From CALKJU01 sp035326425 (GTDB lineage Bacteria; Pseudomonadota; Alphaproteobacteria; Geminicoccales; Geminicoccaceae): a DNA stretch of 64,000 bases. Both the position numbers and the translations under genes were made by a program. The stretch is taken from positions 1-64,000 of the forward strand of contig DAOLFG010000019.1 of assembly GCA_035326425.1 (NCBI GenBank). The letters run 5' to 3'. A model generated the notes under the pieces. It had not been told where the DNA came from. It was given only the letters and a program-made list of their open reading frames with translations, and ran no database searches. Shown here piece by piece: positions 57,938-64,000 of this stretch. Within the stretch, counting starts at the first letter, position 1. Each line of letters starts with the position of its first letter.

Positions 57938-58008
57938 TGCTCACGACCTCGCCCGTTGCCTGTGATATCGCATCGCTTCGCGCGACCACGAGAGGACCCG
58001 CCCGGCAC

Positions 58009-58878
58009 ATGGCGCCCGCGCGCATCTTTCCCTGGCTCGACCGCTCCGGCCGCTTCTCGCCGCTCAAGGCCGCCACGCTCGCGGGTGTGATGGCACCGGC
58101 GCTGTGGATCGCCTGGCAGGCCTGGACGCACCAGCTCGGCGCCAACCCACTGACCGAGGCCATCCACCAGAGCGGCACCTGGGTGGTGCGGCTGCTGCTG
58201 GTGACGCTGGCGATCACGCCGTTGCGGCGCATCGGCGGCTGGCCGCGGCTGATCCTGGTGCGCCGCATGGTCGGCGTCGCCGCCATGGCCTACGCCTTGC
58301 TGCATCTGGGCCTCTATGTCGCCAGCCAGAGCTTCAGCCCGATCCGGGTCGTCAGCGAGATAGCCCTACGCTTCTACCTCACCATCGGCTTCGTGGCGGT
58401 GGCGATCCTGGTGGCTCTCGGCGCCACCTCGCTCGATGCCGCCATCCGCCGCCTCGGCCGCCGCTGGAACCAGCTCCACCGGCTGGTCTACCTCGCCACG
58501 GCGCTCGGCATCGTCCACTTCTTCCTGCAGTCCAAGGTCGATGTCAGCGAGCCGGTGGTGATGGCCGGCTTCTTCTTCTGGCTCATGGCCTTCCGCCTGC
58601 TCGATCGCGCCGGCGGCGAACGTCCCCGGCCGCTGCGCCTGACCGGCCTCGTGCTGCTCGTGCCGGTGCTGACGGCGCTGGCCGAGGCCGCCTGGTACCT
58701 CGGCCGCAACGGAGTCGACCCGAAGATGGTGCTGTCGGCCAATTTCAGCCTGGCGCTCGGTCCCCGTCCGGCGGTGTGGGTGCTGATCGTGGCCATGATA
58801 CCGCCGCTGATCGCCGCCGCCCGGCCGTGGTGGGAGCGCCAGCCCCGCCGTGTCCGGCCGGTCCGCGCCGCCGCCTGA
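58009..58878 (+). CDS. msrQ: MsrQ-type haem membrane subunit
   Basis: A 289-residue membrane protein of the ferric-reductase-like MsrQ (YedZ) family, six or more helices. Haem-ligand His residues lie in MAYALLHLGLYVASQSF, WNQLHRLVYLATALGIVHFFLQSK. MsrQ feeds electrons to the periplasmic methionine sulfoxide reductase MsrP. No msrP gene is adjacent, so the gene is an orphan in this window. The C-terminal part is longer than in E. coli. Confidence 0.82.
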   Translation: MAPARIFPWLDRSGRFSPLKAATLAGVMAPALWIAWQAWTHQLGANPLTEAIHQSGTWVVRLLLVTLAITPLRRIGGWPRLILVRRMVGVAAMAYALLHLGLYVASQSFSPIRVVSEIALRFYLTIGFVAVAILVALGATSLDAAIRRLGRRWNQLHRLVYLATALGIVHFFLQSKVDVSEPVVMAGFFFWLMAFRLLDRAGGERPRPLRLTGLVLLVPVLTALAEAAWYLGRNGVDPKMVLSANFSLALGPRPAVWVLIVAMIPPLIAAARPWWERQPRRVRPVRAAA

Positions 58879-58882
58879 CCGC

Positions 58883-59659
58883 TCAGGCAGCCACCAGCAG
58901 CTCGCCCTTGCCGAGATCGGCGACATCGCCGGCCCAGCGCCGCACCTTGCGCGACGGCAAGGCGGGAGCGCCCAGCGTCCGGAGGTGGCGCTCGAGCAGG
59001 CCGAGCCACAGCAGCTCGTGCGCGCCGTCGTCGGTGAAGGTCGGCAGCAGCCGCTCGGGCGCGCGCGCCAGGTAGAGCGTGCCGCGCTTCATCGAGCCCG
59101 CGGGCTCGGATGCGCAGGCGCCGTGGACGATGAGCGTGCCGCCGCGCATTCCCCAGGCGGCATGCGGGCCGGCGTCGCCGCCGATCACGATCAGGCCCTT
59201 GCGCATCCGCCCGGCGGCGCGCGGGCCGCAGCCGCCCGCCAGCAGGATGGCGCCGCCGCTCATGCCTCCGGCACCGGGCAGCGCACCGCCCAGCGCCTCG
59301 CCGGCATCGCCGTCGATCCGCAGCACGCCGCCGCTCATCTCGCAGCCGGCCAGCGCGCCGGCCGATCCTCGCAGCTCGATCTCGCCGCCGGTCATCCCGG
59401 CCCCGGCGAGCGCGCCGGCATCGCCCTCGACGACGATCCGACCCCGGTCCAGCCCCGCCCCGATCCGGTCGCAGCGGGCATCGGTGCCCACCAGCCGCAG
59501 CTCGTCCGCTCGGCCGGGCGCCAAGTCGAACAGCTCGCCGAGCCGCACCACCTGGTTGCCGAGCTGCAACGGCGTCGCGGCCGTGATCCCGGCATCCGGC
59601 AGCAGCGGCGACAGGTCCAGGGGGACCTGCGGCGCCACGCGCAGGGTGAGCGTCGGCAA
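58883..59659 (-). CDS. fhcC: Formyltransferase/hydrolase complex subunit C (FhcC/FwdC)
   Basis: A 258-residue beta-helix protein of the FwdC/FmdC family. Repeats of the type GAGMTGGEIELRGSAGALAGCEMSGGVLRIDGDAGEALGG, GGMSGGAILLAGGCGPRAAGRMRKGLIVIGGDAGPHAAWGMRGGTLIVHG define the fold. In methylotrophs FhcABCD transfers the formyl group from H4MPT to methylofuran and releases formate. Here fhcC is not with fhcA, fhcB or fhcD but three bases after a Gfo/Idh/MocA gene, so the complex genes are split. Confidence 0.87.
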   Translation of the reverse strand: MPTLTLRVAPQVPLDLSPLLPDAGITAATPLQLGNQVVRLGELFDLAPGRADELRLVGTDARCDRIGAGLDRGRIVVEGDAGALAGAGMTGGEIELRGSAGALAGCEMSGGVLRIDGDAGEALGGALPGAGGMSGGAILLAGGCGPRAAGRMRKGLIVIGGDAGPHAAWGMRGGTLIVHGACASEPAGSMKRGTLYLARAPERLLPTFTDDGAHELLWLGLLERHLRTLGAPALPSRKVRRWAGDVADLGKGELLVAA

Positions 59660-59662
59660 GCC

Positions 59663-60751
59663 TCAGGCCGCCGGCTGCACCGTCGCCGGCCGCCAGCCGT
59701 GATATTTCGGGTGATCGACCCCGAGCGGCAGGCCGACCGGCTGGCCGGTCTCGTTCGAGTGGTAGAGGGCGCTGATCAGCTCCAGCGAGCGCCGGGCGTC
59801 GGTCAGCGTCACCGGCAGCGGGCCGCCGCTCTCGAGCGCGGCGTGATAGGCCTGCATCAGCCCGTGGAAGCGCGACGGCACGAATTCCCAATCGGCCAGC
59901 GCCTCGTCGATCCCGGCACCGACCTCGGAACTGGCCGGGATGATCTCCCAGGGCGCGTCGCCCGGCGAGTACGGGGCGAGGCTGCTCTCGAAGGTGACGT
60001 TCTCGAAGCAGAAGCGCAGCCGGCTGATCTCCTTCTGCGAGCCGAGCGTCGCCGACAGCGTCACCAGGGCGCCGCTCTCCATCAACAGCGACGCCGCCGC
60101 GCAGTCCTCGACCTCGATGGCGTTCACCCGGGTCGCCACCCGGCCGAACACCGAGGCGATCGGCCCCATGAAGTAGCACAGGAGATCGTGCAGGTGGATC
60201 GAGTGGCCGACCAGCACGCCGCCGAGCTCGGTGTCCCAGCGGCCGCGCCACGGCACGGTGTAGTAGGCGGGCTTGCGGCTCCAGGCGGTCTCCACCGTCG
60301 CCACATAGGGCTTGCCGGCAAGGCCGAGGTCGAGGATGCGCTTGGCCTTCTGCAGCCCGTCGCCGAAGCGGTACTGGAAGATCGGCAGCACCTTGCCCCG
60401 GGACTGCGCCTCGGCGGCGATCAGCCGGTCGGCCTCGGCGAGCGAGCCGGCCAGCGGCTTCTCGCAGATCACCTGCTTGCCGGCCGCCAGCGCCGCCAGC
60501 GCCTGCGGCACGTGCAGCGAGGGTGGCGTGCAGATGTCGACGATGTCGATCTCGGGCATGGCCAGCAGCTCGTCGAACGAGCGCGTGCGGACCGGCACGC
60601 CGAACTCGTCGCCGACCGAGGCCAGCCGCGCCTCGTCGAGATCGCAGATCGCCGCTGTCCGGAACTTGTCCGGCTGGGTGACGTAGCCCTCGAAGATGTG
60701 GCTCCGGCCGATGCCGCAGCCGACGACGCCAACGTTCCACACCTTGGCCAT
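59663..60751 (-). CDS. Gfo/Idh/MocA-family oxidoreductase
   Basis: A 362-residue NAD(P)-dependent dehydrogenase: VGVVGCGIGRSHIFEGYV (cofactor), VDICTPPSLHVPQALAALAAGKQVICEKPLAGSL with the family EKP motif, and a C-terminal sheet domain with GGVLVGHSIHLHDLLCYFMGP. Substrates in the family are sugars, inositols or related polyols. It overlaps no gene but is spaced three and four bases from its neighbours, in one operon with a second paralogue and fhcC. Confidence 0.84.
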   Translation of the reverse strand: MAKVWNVGVVGCGIGRSHIFEGYVTQPDKFRTAAICDLDEARLASVGDEFGVPVRTRSFDELLAMPEIDIVDICTPPSLHVPQALAALAAGKQVICEKPLAGSLAEADRLIAAEAQSRGKVLPIFQYRFGDGLQKAKRILDLGLAGKPYVATVETAWSRKPAYYTVPWRGRWDTELGGVLVGHSIHLHDLLCYFMGPIASVFGRVATRVNAIEVEDCAAASLLMESGALVTLSATLGSQKEISRLRFCFENVTFESSLAPYSPGDAPWEIIPASSEVGAGIDEALADWEFVPSRFHGLMQAYHAALESGGPLPVTLTDARRSLELISALYHSNETGQPVGLPLGVDHPKYHGWRPATVQPAA

Positions 60752-60755
60752 GGGG

Positions 60756-61775
60756 TCAGCCCCGCGCCCGGGTCGTGCCGCGCTCGGCCATGGCCTGCGC
60801 CGTCAACGCCAGCTCCATGGCCTTGAAGCAGTGCGCCTGTCCCATGGCGGTCTCCGTCCGGTTCAGCACGTCCTGGACGAGCGCCGGCCCGTAGGGCAGC
60901 TCGACGTCCGAGCAGTCGATGTGGCGCGTTCCCTTGCCGTCGACCAGGAACAGATGATCCTTCCCCGGCCGGCCGGCGATGTCGACATATTTGCGCAGCT
61001 CGATATAGCCCTCGGTGCCGAGGATGGTGAGCCTGCCGTCGCCCCAGGTCGGCAGGCCGTCGGGCGTGAACCAGTCGACCCGGACATAGCCGGTGACGTC
61101 CCTGGTGCGCAGCAGGAACTCGCCGAAATCCTGCAGGCCCGGCGTCTCGGGGTGGGCGCGGTTGGCAACGGTCGCCGCCGCCACCTCGGCCTCCAGCGTG
61201 CCGGCGAAGAACAGGAACTGCTCGCACTGGTGCGAGGCGATGTCGGTGAGGATGCCGCCGTAGCGTGCCCGCTCGAAGAACCAGGCCGGCCGCGGATTGA
61301 GGCCGAGGCGATGCGGCCCGAGGCCGGTGGTGTTCACCACCCTGCCGATGGCGCCCGCCTGCACCAGCTCACCCGCCTTGACCGTCGAGCGGGTCTCGAA
61401 ATGCTCGGAGTAGCAGACCGAGTAGATCCGCCCGGTCTCGGCCTGGACCTCGCGGACCTCGGCCAGCTGCTCGAGCGTGGTCATGCCGGGCTTGTCGGTC
61501 ATGACGTCCTTGCCGTGCCGCATCGCCTCGATGCCGATCGGCGCCCGGTCGGCCGGGATGGCCGCGGTCACGATCATGGCGATCGAACGGTCCTCCAGGA
61601 TCCGCCGCTTGTCGGCGATCCGCTCGGCCTGCGGGAACTTCTGGGCGAACTGCGCCGCCAGGTCGTCCTCTGGCGCGTGGAAGCAGACGAAGTCCGCCCC
61701 GCCGCGCAGCAGGCATTCGACCTGGCCGTAGATGTGGTTGTGGTTGATGCCGATGACGGCGAAGCGAATGCTCAT
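60756..61775 (-). CDS. Gfo/Idh/MocA-family oxidoreductase
   Basis: A 339-residue second member: FAVIGINHNHIYGQVECLLRGGADFVCFHAPE, RHGKDVMTDKPGMTTLEQLAEV (DKP in place of EKP), and the C-terminal YGGILTDIASHQCEQFLFFAGT. The cofactor loop is less typical (GINHNHIYG in place of GxGxxG), as seen in some lineage-specific members. It is the first gene of the operon leading to fhcC and is divergent from a TetR-family gene that probably controls it. Confidence 0.82.
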   Translation of the reverse strand: MSIRFAVIGINHNHIYGQVECLLRGGADFVCFHAPEDDLAAQFAQKFPQAERIADKRRILEDRSIAMIVTAAIPADRAPIGIEAMRHGKDVMTDKPGMTTLEQLAEVREVQAETGRIYSVCYSEHFETRSTVKAGELVQAGAIGRVVNTTGLGPHRLGLNPRPAWFFERARYGGILTDIASHQCEQFLFFAGTLEAEVAAATVANRAHPETPGLQDFGEFLLRTRDVTGYVRVDWFTPDGLPTWGDGRLTILGTEGYIELRKYVDIAGRPGKDHLFLVDGKGTRHIDCSDVELPYGPALVQDVLNRTETAMGQAHCFKAMELALTAQAMAERGTTRARG

Positions 61776-61880
61776 GGCGGCGTGCCTCGTTTCCTCGCCG
61801 GAGCGTCCCGGCCCGTTTGCCTCCTGCCAGCGGCGCGGATCTGCGGCGTGGACGCCCGCAGCGTCAAGCCATATGTAACC

Positions 61881-61888
61881 AACCGGTT
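61881..61888. promoter_or_regulatory. AACCGGTT core, possible TetR operator
   Basis: AACCGGTT (61881-61888) lies in the 134-base divergent region, 21 bases upstream of the TetR start. Flanks TAACC and CCGAC make an imperfect longer dyad. TetR proteins commonly bind such cores; the site is short, so the call is weak. Confidence 0.35.
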
Positions 61889-61909
61889 CCGACATTTGAC
61901 CGAGGCGAG

Positions 61910-62605
61910 ATGGCGCTCGACGCAGCCCTCCTGGACGAGCCCAAGCCCGCCGGCCCGGCGCGCGCCAAGGGCGCGCGGGATCCCGAGCAGACCAGCTCGG
62001 CGATCCTGGCCGCTGCCGTCCACGAGTTCACCCAGAAGGGCTATGGCGGGGCCCGCATCGACGAGATCGCGCTGCGCTCCGGCGCCAACAAGCGGATGAT
62101 CTACCACTATTTCGGCGGCAAGGAGGCGCTCTACCTGGCGGCGCTCGAGCAGGTCTACGCCTCGATCCGCTCTGCCGAGGCCGAGCTGCGCCTGGGCGAC
62201 CGCGACCCCGTCGACGCCGTGCGCGAGCTCACCCGCTTCACCTGGAACTATTTCCTCGCCCACCCCGAGTTCCTCAGCATGCTGGGGACCGAGAACCTGC
62301 TGAAGGCCAAGCACCTCAAGCGCTCGACACGCATCCTGGGCATGCATTCGCCGCTGGTCGCCATGCTGGCGGAAATCCTCGACCGCGGTGCCGCCGAGGG
62401 CCGCTTCCGCCAGGGCGTCGACCCCGTCCGCCTCTATGTCACCATCGCCTCGCTCGGATTCTTCTATCTTTCCAACCGCTACACCCTGTCCGCGATCTTC
62501 CGCCGCGACCTCGCCGACCCGCGCGAGCTCGACGCCTGGGGCCGTCATATCGTCGAGGTGGTGCTGGCCCACCTGCAGCCGCGACCGCAACAAGTTCCAG
62601 TGTGA
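61910..62605 (+). CDS. TetR-family transcriptional regulator
   Basis: A 231-residue protein. An N-terminal helix-turn-helix (SSAILAAAVHEFTQKGYGGARIDEIALRSGANKRMIYHYFGGKEALYLAALEQVY) is followed by a helical ligand domain (DAVRELTRFTWNYFLAHPEFLSMLGTENLLKAKHLKRS). The pattern resembles RutR/NicS-type regulators. It is divergent from the dehydrogenase-fhcC operon. Confidence 0.87.
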   Translation: MALDAALLDEPKPAGPARAKGARDPEQTSSAILAAAVHEFTQKGYGGARIDEIALRSGANKRMIYHYFGGKEALYLAALEQVYASIRSAEAELRLGDRDPVDAVRELTRFTWNYFLAHPEFLSMLGTENLLKAKHLKRSTRILGMHSPLVAMLAEILDRGAAEGRFRQGVDPVRLYVTIASLGFFYLSNRYTLSAIFRRDLADPRELDAWGRHIVEVVLAHLQPRPQQVPV

Positions 62606-62743
62606 GCGCTAACTCGCGTGCCCGCGGTGTTCTCGTCTCTTGGCACGGGGCGCCGTGTCCCATAGGTAAGAAGGCGGACACTCTCCACGGGCGGTCCGGC
62701 AGCATGTGATATCACGCGACGACGAGAGGCCCCCTCGCGGACC

Positions 62744-64000
62744 ATGGCGAACCATGTTCTCCTGATCGCCATCATCTCGCTGCCTTTCGCCGGTAGCATC
62801 GCCGCCGCGTTCCTGCCGTCCCATGCCCGCAGCGCCCCGACCTGGCTCGCCGGCATCGTCGCCCTCGCCTGCCTCGGCCTTTCGATGACCTTCGGCGGCC
62901 ACGTGCTGCGGGGCGGCACCGCCCGCGCCGAGGTCGCCTGGCTGCCCGAGCTGGGCCTCGACCTCGTCCTGCGCATGGACGGCTTCGCCTGGATGTTCTG
63001 CCTGCTGATCACCGGCATCGGCATGCTCGTCGTCATGTACGCCCGCTACTACATGGCGCCCGCCGATCCCCTGGCGCGCTTCCTCGCCTTCCTGCTGGCC
63101 TTCATGGGCGCCATGCTGGGCATCGTGCTGTCCGGCAACCTGCTGCTGCTGGTGTTCTTCTGGGAGCTCACCAGCCTGTTCTCGTTCCTGCTGATCGGCT
63201 ACTGGCACCAGAACGCCAATGCCCGCGACGGCGCCCGCATGGCGCTGACGGTCACCGGCATCGGCGGGCTGGCGCTGCTGACGGGCGTGCTGCTGATCGG
63301 CCGCATCGTCGGCTCCTACGACCTCGACGTGGTGCTGGCCTCGGGAAACCTGATCCGCTCCCACGACCTCTATCTGCCGGCCCTGCTGCTGGTGCTGCTG
63401 GGCGCGCTGACCAAGAGCGCGCAGTTCCCGTTCCACTTCTGGCTGCCCAACGCCATGGCGGCGCCCACGCCGGTCTCGGCCTACCTCCATTCTGCCACGA
63501 TGGTGAAGGCCGGCGTCTTCCTGCTGGCGCGGCTGTGGCCGGCGCTGGCCGGCACCGACACCTGGTTCTGGGTCGTGGCCACGACCGGCCTCGCCACCCT
63601 GCTGATCGGCGCCTTCATCGCCATCTTCCAGCAGGATCTGAAGGGCCTGCTGGCCTACTCGACGATCAGCCATCTCGGGCTGATCACGCTGCTGCTCGGC
63701 CTCGACAGCCCGCTGGCGGCGGTGGCGGCGATCTTCCACATCTTCAACCACGCCCTGTTCAAGGCGTCGCTGTTCATGGCCGCCGGCATCATCGACCACG
63801 AGACCGGCACCCGCGACATGCGCCGGCTGAGCGGCCTGTTCCGCTTCCTGCCGGTCACGGCGACGCTGGCCATGGTGGCGGCGGCCGCCATGGCGGGCGT
63901 GCCCCTGCTCAACGGCTTCCTCTCCAAGGAGATGTTCTTCGCCGAGACCATCGAGACCCACGTCGATTCGCTGCTCGACCGGGCGCTGCCCTACGTCGCC
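62744..64000 (+). CDS. mrpA: Mrp/Mnh antiporter subunit A, N-terminal part (runs off the window)
   Basis: 419 codons are visible from the ATG at 62744, continuing past the window end. It is a polytopic protein of the MrpA/NuoL family: ISLPFAGSIAAAFLP, VVMYARYYM, FFWELTSLFSFLLIGYWH with the conserved Glu, GALTKSAQFPFHFWLPNAMAAPTPVSAYLHSATMVKAGVFLLARLWP with the Lys pair, and FHIFNHALFKASLFMAAGIIDHETGTRD. Together with further Mrp subunits, expected downstream, it exchanges sodium or potassium for protons. It could be confused with NuoL, but the DHETGTRDMRRL and SAYLHSATMVKAG forms favour Mrp. Confidence 0.85.
   Translation, partial: MANHVLLIAIISLPFAGSIAAAFLPSHARSAPTWLAGIVALACLGLSMTFGGHVLRGGTARAEVAWLPELGLDLVLRMDGFAWMFCLLITGIGMLVVMYARYYMAPADPLARFLAFLLAFMGAMLGIVLSGNLLLLVFFWELTSLFSFLLIGYWHQNANARDGARMALTVTGIGGLALLTGVLLIGRIVGSYDLDVVLASGNLIRSHDLYLPALLLVLLGALTKSAQFPFHFWLPNAMAAPTPVSAYLHSATMVKAGVFLLARLWPALAGTDTWFWVVATTGLATLLIGAFIAIFQQDLKGLLAYSTISHLGLITLLLGLDSPLAAVAAIFHIFNHALFKASLFMAAGIIDHETGTRDMRRLSGLFRFLPVTATLAMVAAAAMAGVPLLNGFLSKEMFFAETIETHVDSLLDRALPYVA

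Noticed and set aside
1..64000. tRNA, rRNA or CRISPR loci
   Set aside because: I looked for cloverleaf-like arms with CCA ends and for rRNA signatures in intergenic gaps and saw none; almost all gaps are under 300 bases. A tRNAscan or Infernal run would settle this.

Overview
This is a G+C-rich, densely packed chromosomal segment. It most likely comes from an alphaproteobacterial methylotroph, possibly Rhodospirillales-like, although no rRNA or single-copy marker is present to prove that. PhyR with an EcfG-type promoter, a PHB depolymerase, folate and tetrahydromethanopterin (H4MPT) pteridine genes, a lanthanide-type methanol dehydrogenase (XoxF, with the Asp-Tyr-Asp signature) and an FhcC subunit all point the same way. 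Two places are clearly poorer in G+C: the left edge (1-370) and a GH5 glycosidase (43041-44078). I found no tRNA, rRNA, insertion sequence or CRISPR array.

Layout. 1-6.5 kb: the end of an unknown foreign-looking gene, an NTF2-like protein, a PHB depolymerase, a ribbon-helix-helix regulator with a dyad operator array, SthA, SerA, PhyR and a lone receiver protein. 6.5-12.7 kb: an AI-2E-type permease, treY and glgC (glycogen/trehalose), then the largest non-coding stretch, which carries a candidate small RNA. 12.7-22.1 kb: an aldehyde dehydrogenase, then a minus-strand run of H4MPT-type cofactor genes (amino acid kinase, flavoprotein, DUF6513, DUF447) interrupted by two toxin-antitoxin modules and a metal P-type ATPase, then a divergent dihydropteroate-synthase paralogue. 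22.2-31 kb: HupE, BKACE and folK coupled to three unknown exported proteins, a NitT/TauT-type permease and binding protein without an ATPase, and a PQQ-associated/lanthanide-uptake-like set (exported protein, beta-propeller, PedA/LutA-like binding protein). 31-39 kb: small unknowns, GntR plus a DapA-family aldolase, a three-domain NirK, and a quinoprotein relay set (SoxYZ-like carrier, zinc hydrolase, coiled-coil protein). 39-44 kb: folB, xoxF with a strong terminator, a third toxin-antitoxin module, a DUF2380 protein and GH5. 44-51 kb: an SDR lacking its catalytic residues, three tandem RTX proteins, a 2OG-Fe oxygenase, an SRPBCC protein, and a fused MoxJ/CXXCW protein with its cytochrome c. 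51-58 kb: pABA synthesis (class IV aminotransferase, pabA, pabB) and canonical folP. 58-64 kb: msrQ, fhcC in an operon with two Gfo/Idh/MocA dehydrogenases, TetR, and the start of an Mrp antiporter.

How the parts fit. XoxF oxidises methanol in the periplasm using PQQ and a lanthanide. The cytochrome c, MoxJ/CXXCW fusion, SoxYZ-like carrier, zinc hydrolase and beta-propeller/ABC proteins are the usual helpers of such quinoproteins. Formaldehyde would then be oxidised on H4MPT and methylofuran; the DUF6513, DUF447, flavoprotein, kinase and FhcC genes belong to that route. The pab and fol genes feed both folate and H4MPT.

The most notable observations are as follows. Three PIN-type toxin-antitoxin modules are each placed directly upstream of, and translationally coupled to, a C1-related or unknown gene. 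There is a candidate ~88-nt sRNA with its own promoter and UUCG terminator. There are three DHPS-fold proteins. A 100-N assembly gap in pabB is an artefact: both flanks share an identical 55-mer, so the gene is intact.
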